DNA from: Salinarimonas ramus
GTDB taxonomy: Bacteria; Pseudomonadota; Alphaproteobacteria; Rhizobiales; Beijerinckiaceae
Assembly (NCBI RefSeq): GCF_014645695.1
Contig: NZ_BMMF01000005.1
Coordinates: 173,797 to 237,796 of the forward strand
DNA: 64,000 bases
Direction of reading: 5' to 3'
How positions within the stretch are numbered: position 1 is the first letter of the stretch; the number at the start of each line of letters is the position of its first letter. Shown piece by piece: positions 8,239 to 16,222 of this stretch. The notes beneath the pieces are model-generated. The model was not told the DNA's origin. It ran no database searches and saw only the letters and a list, made by a program, of their open reading frames with translations. The position numbers were made by a program, and so were the translations under genes.

Positions 8239-9831
8239 ATGCCCAGCCGCAAGGAGCGCGTCACGCGCGCGCTCATCTCCGTTTCCGACAAGACCGGCAT
8301 CGTCGACTTCGCCCGCGCGCTCGACGCGCGGGGCGTCGCCCTCGTCTCCACGGGCGGCACGCACAAGGCGCTCGTCGAGGCGGGCCTGCCGGTGCAGGAG
8401 GTCTCCGACCTCACCGGCTTCCCGGAGATGATGGACGGGCGGGTGAAGACGCTGCATCCGAAGGTGCACGGCGGGCTGCTGGGCCGGCGCTCCGACCCGG
8501 AGCACCAGGCGGCCATGCTCGCCCACGGCATCGCCGAGATCGATCTCCTCGTCGTCAATCTCTATCCGTTCGAGGCGACCCTCGCCGGCGGGGCGGATTA
8601 CGACACCTGCGTCGAGAACATCGACATCGGCGGCCCGGCGATGATCCGCGCCGCCGCCAAGAACCACGAGAGCGTCGCCGTCGTCGTCGATCCCGGCGAT
8701 TACGAGACGATCCTCGCCGAGCTCGCCGAGCACGAGGGCGCCACCACGCTGACCCTGCGCAAGCGCCTCGCGCAGAAGGCCTATGCCCGCACCGCCGCCT
8801 ACGACGCGGCGATCTCGAACTGGCTCGCGGACGCGCTCGAGGTCGAGGCGCCGACCTTCCGCGCCGTCGGCGGCACGCTCGCCCAGGCCATGCGCTACGG
8901 CGAGAACCCGCATCAGAAGGCCGCCTTCTACCGCACCGGCGAGGCGCGCCCCGGCGTCGCCACCGCGCGCCAGGTCCAGGGCAAGACGCTTTCCTACAAC
9001 AACATCAACGACACCGACGCGGCATACGAGTGCGTCGGCGAGTTCGACCCGGCGGCGAGCGCGGCGGTGGTGATCGTCAAGCACGCCAACCCCTGCGGCG
9101 TCGCCACGGGCGCGACGCTGGCGGACGCCTACGAGCGTGCGCTCGCCTGCGACCCGGTCTCGGCCTTCGGCGGGATCGTGGCCACGAACCGCACGCTCGA
9201 CGCCGAGGCGGCGGCGAAGATCGTCGAGGTCTTCACGGAGGTGATCATCGCCCCCGACGCCACCGAGGAAGCCATTGCCCTCGTCGCGGCCAAGAAGAAC
9301 CTGCGGCTCCTCCTCGCCGGCGGCCTGCCCGATCCGCGCGCGAAGGGGCTCTCGGTCCGCACCGTCGCAGGCGGTCTCCTCGTGCAGGATCGCGACAACG
9401 CAGTGGTCTCGGACATGACGCTGTCGGTCGTGACCAAGCGCCAGCCCACCGCGCGGGAGATGGAGGACCTCGCCTTCGCCTTCCGGGTGGCGAAGCACGT
9501 GAAGTCGAACGCCATCGTCTACGCCCGCGACGGGGCGACGGTGGGCGTCGGCGCGGGGCAGATGAGCCGGGTCGACTCATCGCGCATCGCCGCCTGGAAG
9601 GCGGGCGAGGCGGCGAAGGCGCTGGGGCTGGCCGAGAGTCTGGCCAAAGGCTCGGTCGTGGCGTCGGACGCCTTCTTCCCGTTCGCCGACGGCCTCCTGG
9701 CGGCGGCCGAGGCCGGCGCGACGGCCGTGATCCAGCCCGGCGGCTCCATGCGCGACGCGGAGGTGATCGCCGCCGCCGACGAGGCGGGCCTCGCCATGGT
9801 CTTCACCGGCCACCGGCACTTCCGCCACTGA
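8239..9831 (+). CDS. purH: Bifunctional AICAR formyltransferase / IMP cyclohydrolase
   Basis: A 530-residue PurH, the full family length. The N-terminal IMP cyclohydrolase domain (to about 200) begins [16 protein letters not shown] and contains [10 protein letters not shown] and [16 protein letters not shown]. The C-terminal formyltransferase has the catalytic KHANPCGVA region and ends in FTGHRHFRH. It catalyses the last two steps of de novo purine synthesis: formylation of AICAR by 10-formyl-THF, then ring closure to IMP. It is monocistronic here, convergent with the acyltransferase gene 18 bp downstream. A 77-bp upstream gap after acuI shows no riboswitch-like fold that I can recognise. Confidence 0.97.
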   Translation: MPSRKERVTRALISVSDKTGIVDFARALDARGVALVSTGGTHKALVEAGLPVQEVSDLTGFPEMMDGRVKTLHPKVHGGLLGRRSDPEHQAAMLAHGIAEIDLLVVNLYPFEATLAGGADYDTCVENIDIGGPAMIRAAAKNHESVAVVVDPGDYETILAELAEHEGATTLTLRKRLAQKAYARTAAYDAAISNWLADALEVEAPTFRAVGGTLAQAMRYGENPHQKAAFYRTGEARPGVATARQVQGKTLSYNNINDTDAAYECVGEFDPAASAAVVIVKHANPCGVATGATLADAYERALACDPVSAFGGIVATNRTLDAEAAAKIVEVFTEVIIAPDATEEAIALVAAKKNLRLLLAGGLPDPRAKGLSVRTVAGGLLVQDRDNAVVSDMTLSVVTKRQPTAREMEDLAFAFRVAKHVKSNAIVYARDGATVGVGAGQMSRVDSSRIAAWKAGEAAKALGLAESLAKGSVVASDAFFPFADGLLAAAEAGATAVIQPGGSMRDAEVIAAADEAGLAMVFTGHRHFRH

Positions 9832-9849
9832 GCGCGCGAACGGCGTGCC

Positions 9850-10665
9850 TCAGCGCGCGGGATGAGGCGCCGGTGGCTCGCCGCGGCGCCCGAGCCCCGC
9901 ATTGAGCCCGCGGCGCACCTCGTCCTCCGCCCGCGCGGCGGCGCGCTTGCGGTCGGTCTTCGCGTCGAAGGGGATCGGCGCACCCCAGCGGATCTCGACG
10001 TCGATCGGACCGCCGGCGAGCACGCCCTTCAGGTGCGGCACGAGATCCATGTCACCGTACCAGGCGATCTCCGGGCGCTCGCGCCGATCGAGCGGCAGGC
10101 CGTCGCGCCGGGCATAGACCAGCGACAGCGGCTGCAGGACGATCTCGTCCAGCGCATGATCCGCGAGCGCGAGGCGCGCCGCGCCCACGAGCGAGGTGCG
10201 GAAGGGCAGGATGCGCGCCCCGTCGCCCGTCGTGCCTTCGGCGAAGAGCACGATGAGCTCGCCGCGCGCCAGGCGCCGGGCGATGGTGGCGTTCACCTCC
10301 GCCGTCGACGCCTTGCGCTCGCGCTCGATGAAGATCGAGCGCTGCAGCCGCGCGAGCGTGCCGAAGAGCGGCCAGCCCGCGATCTCCGACTTCGCCACGA
10401 AGGAGAGGGGCGAAAGGCTGCCGAGCACGACGATGTCGAGCCAGGAGACGTGATTCGACAGGACGAGCGTCGGCGTCGCCTTGGGCCGGTGGCCGAATTG
10501 CGTGACGCGCACGCCCAGCGCCCAGAGGGCGGTGCGGTGGAACAGGATCGGGATCGTGCGCGCGATCCGCCAATGGAAGCGCACGCCCAGCGCCTGCGGG
10601 CCGATGAGGATCACCAGCGCACACACGAGGACGAGGAGCCGCAGGGCCTTCATCAGGCTCGCCAT
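9850..10665 (-). CDS. PlsC-family lysophospholipid acyltransferase
   Basis: This 271-residue protein is a 1-acyl-glycerol-3-phosphate acyltransferase-like enzyme. A single hydrophobic segment lies at residues 5-24, followed by the catalytic HX4D motif NHVSWLD, the FIERERK substrate motif and FAEGTTGDG, the family's EGTR-like block. It probably acylates lysophosphatidate or a related lysolipid at the membrane. It is the last gene of a leftward run tsaB-rimI-plsC, 19 bp behind rimI. The C-terminal 40 residues are Arg/Ala rich and not conserved. Whether this is the main PlsC or a lysolipid/ornithine-lipid acyltransferase paralogue cannot be settled by sequence reading. Confidence 0.85.
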   Translation of the reverse strand: MASLMKALRLLVLVCALVILIGPQALGVRFHWRIARTIPILFHRTALWALGVRVTQFGHRPKATPTLVLSNHVSWLDIVVLGSLSPLSFVAKSEIAGWPLFGTLARLQRSIFIERERKASTAEVNATIARRLARGELIVLFAEGTTGDGARILPFRTSLVGAARLALADHALDEIVLQPLSLVYARRDGLPLDRRERPEIAWYGDMDLVPHLKGVLAGGPIDVEIRWGAPIPFDAKTDRKRAAARAEDEVRRGLNAGLGRRGEPPAPHPAR

Positions 10666-10684
10666 GAAACGCGTCCCGCTCCTC

Positions 10685-11194
10685 TCAGAGATCGAGCGAG
10701 AGCGTCAGCGCGGACGCGCGGCTGCCGTCGGCGCGCTGGTAATAGCCCTCCCGCCGGCCCACCTGGGCGAAGCCGAGGCGGGCGTAGAGCGCGCGAGCCG
10801 GCACGTTCGCCTCGTCCACCTCGAGATGGAGGCGCGCGACGCCCTCGCGCCGCAGAGCCTCCAGATGGCGCTCTAGCAGGACGCGCGAGAAGCCGCGCCC
10901 CCGGATCGCGGGCTCCAACGCGATCGTGAGGATCTCCGCCTCGTCGAGAACGGCGCGGGAGAGGACGAAGCCTCTGGGCCGCTTCTGGTCGCCGGCGAGG
11001 AAGAGGCCGTCGCCGACGACGCCGCGATCGGCGATCAGGCTCTCGATGTCGGTGGGGCTCCAGCCGCGGGCGAAGCCGGAGGCGTGGATCGTCGCGCAAG
11101 CGGGGGCGTGCGCGGGTGCGAGCGGCGCGATGGTGGGGCGGCTCTCGCGGGCGAAGGGCCAGGAGGGCGGGAGCGGCGGCAGGAGCGAGGACAT
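10685..11194 (-). CDS. rimI: RimI-type ribosomal protein N-acetyltransferase (GNAT)
   Basis: A 169-residue GNAT acetyltransferase. The acetyl-CoA loop is IRGRGFSRVLLERHLEALR (R/Q-x-x-G-x-G/A type) and the following strands read LHLEVDEANVPARALYARLGF, typical for RimI, which acetylates the N-terminal alanine of ribosomal protein S18 and possibly other proteins. The start codon overlaps the tsaB stop by one base (TGATG), and tsaB-rimI linkage is widely conserved. The first 20 residues are a proline-rich, family-atypical extension. A general protein acetyltransferase role remains possible. Confidence 0.88.
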   Translation of the reverse strand: MSSLLPPLPPSWPFARESRPTIAPLAPAHAPACATIHASGFARGWSPTDIESLIADRGVVGDGLFLAGDQKRPRGFVLSRAVLDEAEILTIALEPAIRGRGFSRVLLERHLEALRREGVARLHLEVDEANVPARALYARLGFAQVGRREGYYQRADGSRASALTLSLDL

Positions 11195-11874
11195 CAGCGC
11201 CTCGCGATGCGCGCGCCGTCCTGCGGACGGGCGTCCGGTGCGCGCAGGTAGAGGGGCTTGGGCAGCGCGCCCGCCGGATCGGCCGCGAGCCCGAGCCGGG
11301 CGACCCAGGCGATCTCGGGCGCGGGCTCCGCGTCCGCGAGCATGACGTCGATGCCGACCTGCATGGCTTCGGCCGCGACGATCGGCCCGCCCGATCCGCT
11401 GATCACGGCCCCCGAGCCGAGATAGCGCACGGCGTCGCGCACGGCCATGTGCGCCGGCGCCACCACGGTGCGTCCGCCGGGCGCGACGGCCTGAAAGTAG
11501 ACACCGCCGTGGCGCGCGTCGATCGCGGCGGCGAGAAGGCGGCGATCGCCGGAGGCGACGAGGGGCGCGAGCAGCGCCGAGAGCGTCGAGACGCCGACCA
11601 CGGGCGCCTTCGCCGCGAGCCCGATGGCGCGCGCCGCCGAGATCCCCACCCGCAGCCCCGTGAAGCTGCCGGGCCCGATCGTCACCGCTATGCGGTCGAG
11701 GCTCGTGAAGCCGCCCTCGACGCCCGACATCACCCGCTCGACGAGGGGGAGCAGCGCCTCCGCGTGGCCGCGCTGCATGGTGAGCGATTCGCGCGCGATC
11801 GGCAGGCTCTGGCCCGCGTCGAGCACGCAGGCGGAGCAGGCCTCGAGCGCCGTGTCGATGGCGAGGATACGCAC
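11194..11874 (-). CDS. tsaB: tRNA t6A37 threonylcarbamoyltransferase complex dimerization subunit TsaB
   Basis: A 226-residue ASKHA-fold protein. The N-terminal MRILAIDTALEACSACVL and VTIGPGSFTGLRVGISAARAIGLA segments are diagnostic of TsaB (YeaZ), the non-catalytic partner that holds TsaD and works with the TsaE ATPase in forming N6-threonylcarbamoyladenosine 37 in ANN-decoding tRNAs. The TsaE domain is encoded at 1860, so two of the four t6A proteins lie in this window in separate operons. It is translationally coupled to rimI downstream. The start ATG at 11874 is directly before the conserved first strand. Confidence 0.95.
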   Translation of the reverse strand: MRILAIDTALEACSACVLDAGQSLPIARESLTMQRGHAEALLPLVERVMSGVEGGFTSLDRIAVTIGPGSFTGLRVGISAARAIGLAAKAPVVGVSTLSALLAPLVASGDRRLLAAAIDARHGGVYFQAVAPGGRTVVAPAHMAVRDAVRYLGSGAVISGSGGPIVAAEAMQVGIDVMLADAEPAPEIAWVARLGLAADPAGALPKPLYLRAPDARPQDGARIARR

Positions 11875-11935
11875 GGGTCAGCCTCGTAGGGACGTCGACT
11901 TGCGTCGGTTCGGGTCTCGTTCGTCCCGCAGAGCA

Positions 11936-12592
11936 TTACGCGATCGCGCAGAATTCCTCGAACGAAAAACGCGGCAGGCGCGGCTTCACCCCCGCGGGAT
12001 CGCCGTATCCGAGGTTGACGAGCACGTTCGCCTCGACGTCCCCCTGCGGGAAGAACTCCCGCGTGACGCCCGGGGCGTCGAAGCCCGACATCGGCCCGCA
12101 ATCGAGGCCCAGCGAGCGCGCCGCGAGGATCAGGTAGGCGACCTGGAGCGTGCCGTTGCGAAAGGCGTTCTCGCGGATCTTCTCGGGCGACCCGTCGAAC
12201 CAGGACGGCGCGGAGGGCTCGTGCGGAAAGAGCGTGCCCAGCTTCTCGTAGAAGCGCAGGTCGTAGCCGACGATGGCCGTCACCGGCGCCGCCATGGTCT
12301 TCGCGCGGTTCCCGGCAGACATCAGCGGCTCGAGCCGCTTCTTCGCCTCGGGCGAGGCGACGAAGACGATGCGGGCGGGGCAGCAATTGGCGCTCGTCGG
12401 CCCCATCTTCAGGAGGTCGGCCAGCGCCCGCAGCGTCGTCTCCGAGACGGGCACGTCGCGCCAGGCATTGTGCGTGCGCGCCTCGCGGAAGAGCTGATCG
12501 AGCGCCGCGTCCGGGAGCGGATGGGACGGGGGCTTCGAGAAGGGCTTGTCGGCGAAGGAATCCTCTGCCGTGCCGCGTGCGTGCTCGTCCAT
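11936..12592 (-). CDS. RutE-like malonic semialdehyde reductase (nitroreductase family)
   Basis: A 218-residue flavin oxidoreductase of the nitroreductase fold. [27 protein letters not shown] and the C-terminal [15 protein letters not shown] region match the RutE/YcdJ group, which reduces malonic semialdehyde to 3-hydroxypropionate in the uracil-degradation Rut pathway. No other rut gene is nearby, so the enzyme is an orphan: it may scavenge malonic semialdehyde or act on other substrates. It sits between the HicB-like gene (78 bp upstream) and tsaB (61 bp downstream), all on the minus strand and possibly co-transcribed. A link with AcuI (7184) through 3-hydroxypropionate metabolism is only speculation. 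Confidence 0.8.
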   Translation of the reverse strand: MDEHARGTAEDSFADKPFSKPPSHPLPDAALDQLFREARTHNAWRDVPVSETTLRALADLLKMGPTSANCCPARIVFVASPEAKKRLEPLMSAGNRAKTMAAPVTAIVGYDLRFYEKLGTLFPHEPSAPSWFDGSPEKIRENAFRNGTLQVAYLILAARSLGLDCGPMSGFDAPGVTREFFPQGDVEANVLVNLGYGDPAGVKPRLPRFSFEEFCAIA

Positions 12593-12670
12593 CGCTCTCG
12601 TCGATCCTCCTGCATCCGTCTGGACGCTGGAGATAGGCCGCGCGGGCGGCGATTTCGAGGGGCGGGAAGC

Positions 12671-12955
12671 TCAGGCCAGCGCGCGGCCGGCAGCTTCCGA
12701 GGCCTGACCGATCGACGCGTCGGTCTCCGGCACCTTTCCGATCCGCGCGCAGGTTTCCCGGTAATCGTCGACCGCCTCCTCGAAGGCGACCTTCAGCTCC
12801 GAAAGGCTCGCGGCGTGAAAGCTGACGATGTCACGGATGCCGAGAATGCGACCGACGAAGATCGCGTCCTCGGCGTCATGCAGTACACGCGCGCGATATC
12901 CCGCGTGCTCGAGAAGGATCTCGTCGTCGGAGCACACGGGGATCTCGCTGCTCAT
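12671..12955 (-). CDS. HicB-like protein lacking the DNA-binding C-terminus
   Basis: A 94-residue protein whose middle (FVGRILGIRDIVSFHAASLSELKVAFEEAVDDY) is the HicB-like fold of chromosomal HicB antitoxins. In that family a ribbon-helix-helix tail of about 40 residues follows a GK-x-P-E segment; here GKVPE is followed by only 18 residues ending EAAGRALA, so the tail is lost or replaced. No hicA toxin gene is adjacent. It starts 16 bp after the nfu stop and shares its strand. It is either a decayed antitoxin or a repurposed single-domain protein. The ribosome site is weak. Confidence 0.65.
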   Translation of the reverse strand: MSSEIPVCSDDEILLEHAGYRARVLHDAEDAIFVGRILGIRDIVSFHAASLSELKVAFEEAVDDYRETCARIGKVPETDASIGQASEAAGRALA

Positions 12956-12971
12956 CGGCGAGCCCCGAACA

Positions 12972-13532
12972 TCAAACCTGCTGCACTTCCTGCACGTCGG
13001 GCACGAAGTGGCGCAGGAGGTTCTGGATGCCGTGCTTGAGCGTCGCCGTGGAGGAGGGGCAGCCGGCGCAGGCGCCCTTCATCGCGAGGTAGACGATGCC
13101 GTCGCGATAGCCGCGGAAGGTGATGTCGCCGCCGTCGCCGGCCACGGCCGGGCGCACGCGCGTCTCGATCAGGTCCTTGATGGTCGCCACCGTGTCGGCG
13201 TCGCGCTCCTCGAAGAATTCCTCGCCGTCCTCGGTGCCCTGCGCGCCCGCCTGCGCGATCACCGGCTGGCCCGACATGAAATGCTCCATGATCGCGCCGA
13301 GGATGGCGGGCTTGAGGTGCTGCCACTCGCCCTCGCCCTTGGTGATCGTCACGAAGTCGTAGCCGAAGAACACGCCGGCGACGCCGGGGATGGCGAACAG
13401 GCGCTGCGCCAGCGGCGAGCCCTCCGCACCCTCGGCGGCGCGGGCGTCGAACGTGCCGCGCTCCATCACCACGCGGCCGGGGAGGAACTTCAGCGTCGCG
13501 GGATTGGGGGTCGCTTCGGTCTGGATGAACAT
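12972..13532 (-). CDS. NfuA-type iron-sulfur cluster carrier (NifU family)
   Basis: A 186-residue protein with an Nfu N-terminal domain (MFIQTEATPNPATLKFLPG) and a C-terminal NifU domain ending with the cluster-binding CAGCPSSTATL, where the CxxC pair from two subunits holds a 4Fe-4S cluster. It delivers clusters to client apoproteins; the window itself encodes a possible client, the 2Fe-2S CoxS. This two-domain form is standard for alphaproteobacteria and mitochondria-like Nfu. It appears to head the leftward run that continues with the HicB-like gene, rutE-like, tsaB and rimI. Confidence 0.92.
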   Translation of the reverse strand: MFIQTEATPNPATLKFLPGRVVMERGTFDARAAEGAEGSPLAQRLFAIPGVAGVFFGYDFVTITKGEGEWQHLKPAILGAIMEHFMSGQPVIAQAGAQGTEDGEEFFEERDADTVATIKDLIETRVRPAVAGDGGDITFRGYRDGIVYLAMKGACAGCPSSTATLKHGIQNLLRHFVPDVQEVQQV

Positions 13533-13670
13533 GGCGGGTCTCGTCGGTCTCTCGGCGCGTGGGCCGACGCGGTCTCGAGCGTCGGCGTTCCGTGCACGAA
13601 CGCGGGAATGTCACCTCTCAGGATGTGGTGGCATAGCCCGCCCGATCAAGCCCGTCGAGAGCCGCGCTCG

Positions 13671-13696
13671 CCCGTGTCAGAAGCCCGTGTCAGAAG
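13671..13696. repeat. Tandem 13-bp duplication over the fliQ stop codon
   Basis: The 13-mer CCCGTGTCAGAAG occurs twice in direct succession (13671-13683 and 13684-13696), followed by a third partial CCCGT. The second copy includes the fliQ stop (TGA at 13692-13690 on the minus strand), so the stop codon and last codons are duplicated just outside the gene. It looks like a replication-slippage duplication and does not change the protein. Confidence 0.8.
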
Positions 13697-13956
13697 CCCG
13701 TCTCGATGCGTGCGTAGACGCTCTCGGTGAAGGCGAAGAGCGTCGCGCCCATGAAGGGCGCCGTGACGAGGATCATCAGGAGGATCGCCACGATCTTCGG
13801 GATGAAGGTGAGCGTCATCTCCTGGATCTGCGTCAGCGCCTGGCCCAGCGCGATGACGATACCCACCGTCATCGCCACCGCGACGGCGGGGCCCGACGCG
13901 ACGATGACGGTCCAGATCGCCGCCTGGACGAGGTCGAGGGCGTCGACGGCGTTCAT
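13690..13956 (-). CDS. fliQ: Flagellar export apparatus protein FliQ
   Basis: An 88-residue integral membrane protein with two hydrophobic helices (about 15-38 and 50-73) around the conserved IQEMTLTFIPKI segment, the standard FliQ length and pattern. FliQ forms part of the export-gate helical assembly with FliP and FliR. The start overlaps the flgD stop by one base. In many Rhizobiales flhA and fliR follow; here the flagellar block ends with fliQ and the nfu gene comes next, so the remaining gate genes must be elsewhere. Confidence 0.95.
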   Translation of the reverse strand: MNAVDALDLVQAAIWTVIVASGPAVAVAMTVGIVIALGQALTQIQEMTLTFIPKIVAILLMILVTAPFMGATLFAFTESVYARIETGF

Positions 13957-14366
13957 CAGGTCAGCCTCACGCCCGGCCCGACGAGGAGCGTCTCGCCCCC
14001 GTCGAGCGTGGCGAGCGGCCCCTCGTCGGTGAGGCGCACGCCCGTGACCTCGCCGGAGATCCGCCCGTCGGCGGACGTCGCGGTGCGGCCGATGAGGTCG
14101 CTCGCCTGCGCGAGCGAGGTGGCGGAGAGGAGCCCGTCGAGCTTCTTGTTGGTCATGATCGCCTGCTCGACCATGGAGAAGGTGGCGAGCTGGGCCACCT
14201 GCTCGGACGGGTCCATGGGGTTGAGGGGGTCCTGGTTCTTCATCTGCGCGATGAGCAGGCGCAGGAAGCTGTCGTAGTCCATGCTGCCCGGGCTCGAAGC
14301 GCCGGCGCGCCCGGCATTGTCGGCCTGCGTGCCGGGCTGGGCGGCGGTGGCGGATGCGACGTCCAT
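13956..14366 (-). CDS. flgD: Flagellar hook capping protein FlgD
   Basis: A 136-residue short FlgD. The conserved N-terminal core SFLRLLIAQMKNQDPLNPMD and EQVAQLATFSMVEQ defines the family; the C-terminal beta domain is brief (GEVTGVRLTDEGPLATLDG), as usual for alphaproteobacterial FlgD. It acts as scaffold at the growing hook tip. The ATG at 14366 starts 28 residues ahead of the core. It is sandwiched between flbT and fliQ in one minus-strand operon; the stop overlaps the fliQ start (TGATG). Confidence 0.93.
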   Translation of the reverse strand: MDVASATAAQPGTQADNAGRAGASSPGSMDYDSFLRLLIAQMKNQDPLNPMDPSEQVAQLATFSMVEQAIMTNKKLDGLLSATSLAQASDLIGRTATSADGRISGEVTGVRLTDEGPLATLDGGETLLVGPGVRLT

Positions 14367-14389
14367 GGTCTTCGGGCTCCTCGTGCGGG

Positions 14390-14806
14390 TCAGGCCGCGT
14401 CGCGGCGCTGGGAAGCGGCGGCGAGGATCGCGTCCTCGGCGGGGAAGAGCGCGCGCAGCGTCTTCATGGCGTCGAGCCGGCGGCCCGCCTCCATCTGGTC
14501 GCGCACGCGCATCAGCCCGCCCAGGATGTCCGGGCTCGCGAAGGCGCGCAGCGCAGCGCCGAGGAAGCGCTCGAAGAGCACCTGCGCGGTCTCGGTCGCC
14601 GAGGGGTCGACGAACATGGTCTGCACCGCGAAGTAGATCTGGCGCAGCGGCGTCGTCGTCTCCTCGGGCTGGAGCACGTGGCTCTCGAGCAGGAAGGTCG
14701 CGTCGTTGAGGATCTCGAGCGTGGTCTTGCGCTCGGCGCGCACGACGGCCCCGTTGATCCACACGCGCTCGCCGGCGCGCAGCGTCAGGCGCATGGTGCC
14801 GCTCAT
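14390..14806 (-). CDS. flbT: Flagellar biosynthesis repressor FlbT
   Basis: A 138-residue FlbT (MRLTLRAGERVWINGAVV, TFLLESHVLQPEETTTPLRQIYF). FlbT is an RNA-binding post-transcriptional regulator that destabilises flagellin mRNA in Caulobacter and has regulatory roles in Brucella and Rhizobium. The start ATG overlaps the flaF stop (ATGA, 14803-14806), the typical flaF-flbT coupling. MRLTLRAG, four residues in, is an alternative start. The gene occurs only in alphaproteobacteria, which supports the taxonomic placement. Confidence 0.93.
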   Translation of the reverse strand: MSGTMRLTLRAGERVWINGAVVRAERKTTLEILNDATFLLESHVLQPEETTTPLRQIYFAVQTMFVDPSATETAQVLFERFLGAALRAFASPDILGGLMRVRDQMEAGRRLDAMKTLRALFPAEDAILAAASQRRDAA

Positions 14807-15150
14807 TTCAGCCCCTCCGCGATCGTCTGGTTGACCTCGATGATGGAGGTGAAGTCCTCCGTCTGGCCGAGGCGGATCGCCTCGGCCTCGCGCATGACCC
14901 ACAGCCCGATGGAGATGAGGTCGGCGCGCAGCTTCTGGGGCAGGTCGTTCTCGGGGCTGGCGAGATCCTCGATGAGGATCGCCCAGAGCTGGCGCACGAA
15001 GTGCAGCGCCTCGACCGTCTCGCGCGAGGCCGCGCCGGCGGCCTCCGCCTTGCGCAGGAGGGCCACCGCCCGCTCGACCGCTTCGCGCTCGCGGGCGCGG
15101 GTGTCGGCGAAGGTGTCCTCGACGATCTCGGCGTAGGAGAACTGATACAT
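14803..15150 (-). CDS. flaF: Flagellar regulator FlaF
   Basis: A 115-residue FlaF, the expected length, starting MYQFSYAEIVEDT. FlaF is the partner and antagonist of FlbT: in Caulobacter it is needed for flagellin synthesis and secretion. The sequence is largely helical, with LWAILIEDLASPENDLPQ as the conserved core. It lies 17 bp downstream of flgL and overlaps flbT by 4 bp. Confidence 0.93.
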   Translation of the reverse strand: MYQFSYAEIVEDTFADTRAREREAVERAVALLRKAEAAGAASRETVEALHFVRQLWAILIEDLASPENDLPQKLRADLISIGLWVMREAEAIRLGQTEDFTSIIEVNQTIAEGLK

Positions 15151-15167
15151 GGTCGCCTCGTTTCTCG

Positions 15168-16217
15168 TCAGAGGTAGCGCAGGAGGCTCATCTCGCGGAT
15201 GCGCGCGGTGAGCGAGTAGGAGACCTCGACCTGGGACATGAGCGCGTTGACGCGCGTCGCCGCCTCGAAGGGATCGACGTTCTCGAGGTCCGTGACCTGC
15301 CGGGTGAGGATGTCGCGTTGAATGGCCATGCGGTCGGAGGCGTCGCCCACGCGGTTCTGGGCGACGCCGAGGCGCGCCTGGACGGTGGTGACGTCCTGCA
15401 TCGCGCCGCCCACGAGCCCGATGGCGCGATCGACGATCTCGCGATAGGCGCCCTGCGAGAGGGTCTCGCCGCCGAGCGCCGACAGCATCATGTAGGCCAT
15501 CGTCAGGTCGCGGAACGGCTGCTCGTTGGCGTTGGCGGAGGTCTCGATCGTCTCCGTGCCGGAGATGCGGCTCGAGAGGTTCTCGTTGGAGGCGCTCGAC
15601 CAGTAGGTGCCCCAGCCGGGGTCGGCGAAGAGCGGCGCGATCTGCGTGTCGATGAAGGCCGCCATCGCCGCGGGCGTGATCGTCGCCGCGAGCGGATCGT
15701 CGGGGAGATGCCCGAACGCCGTGACGAAGCGCGCGTCGATCTCCGTCTTGGCGGCGGAGGGGGGCGGGCCGAAATACTCCTCCATGGGCGGCACGTCGGT
15801 GTTGATGCCGGCGAAGAGATATTGCCCGTTGAGGTTCGCGTTCATCGTGCCGACGAGGCTCTTGAGGTTGAGCGCCGCCTGGGGCGCGACCACCTCGGCC
15901 GCCTCGGAGCCCTCCTTCACCGCGATCAGCACGCCGAGCAGGTCCTCCGCCGTGCCCTGCACGTTGGAGAGCGCCGCCTGCATCGTGTCGAGGCGCGCGC
16001 CGACGAGACCGTTCGTGTCGATGATCGTGCCGATGCGTGCCAGCTCCTGGCGCAGCTCGACCGAGGTCCCGGTGCGGGCGCCGAGCGTGAGGCCCACGTC
16101 CGCATGGCGTCCCGACGAGAGCTCGTGGGAGGCACGCGCCAGCTCCGCCTGCGATTTCACGAGGGAGAGGCGGGTCGCGGTCGACACGCCGAGGGTGGAG
16201 ACGAAAGAGGTCTTCAT
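15168..16217 (-). CDS. flgL: Flagellar hook-filament junction protein FlgL
   Basis: A 349-residue flagellin-like protein with the N-terminal helical D0/D1 region (STATRLSLVKSQAELARASHELSSG) and a matching C-terminal helix (NALMSQVEVSYSLTARI). FlgL (HAP3) joins FlgK to the filament. I chose the ATG at 16217 because AGGTGA lies just upstream; a GTG at 16226 overlapping the flgK stop would add three residues. It is the third gene of the flgE-flgK-flgL-flaF-flbT-flgD-fliQ operon. Confidence 0.92.
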   Translation of the reverse strand: MKTSFVSTLGVSTATRLSLVKSQAELARASHELSSGRHADVGLTLGARTGTSVELRQELARIGTIIDTNGLVGARLDTMQAALSNVQGTAEDLLGVLIAVKEGSEAAEVVAPQAALNLKSLVGTMNANLNGQYLFAGINTDVPPMEEYFGPPPSAAKTEIDARFVTAFGHLPDDPLAATITPAAMAAFIDTQIAPLFADPGWGTYWSSASNENLSSRISGTETIETSANANEQPFRDLTMAYMMLSALGGETLSQGAYREIVDRAIGLVGGAMQDVTTVQARLGVAQNRVGDASDRMAIQRDILTRQVTDLENVDPFEAATRVNALMSQVEVSYSLTARIREMSLLRYL

Positions 16218-16222
16218 CGGTG

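Noticed and set aside
13591-13600. A TTCGTGC heptamer on the minus strand upstream of nfu
   Set aside because: It is a single copy inside a short CGTGCACG palindrome, without the phased repetition seen upstream of coxM; chance is likely.
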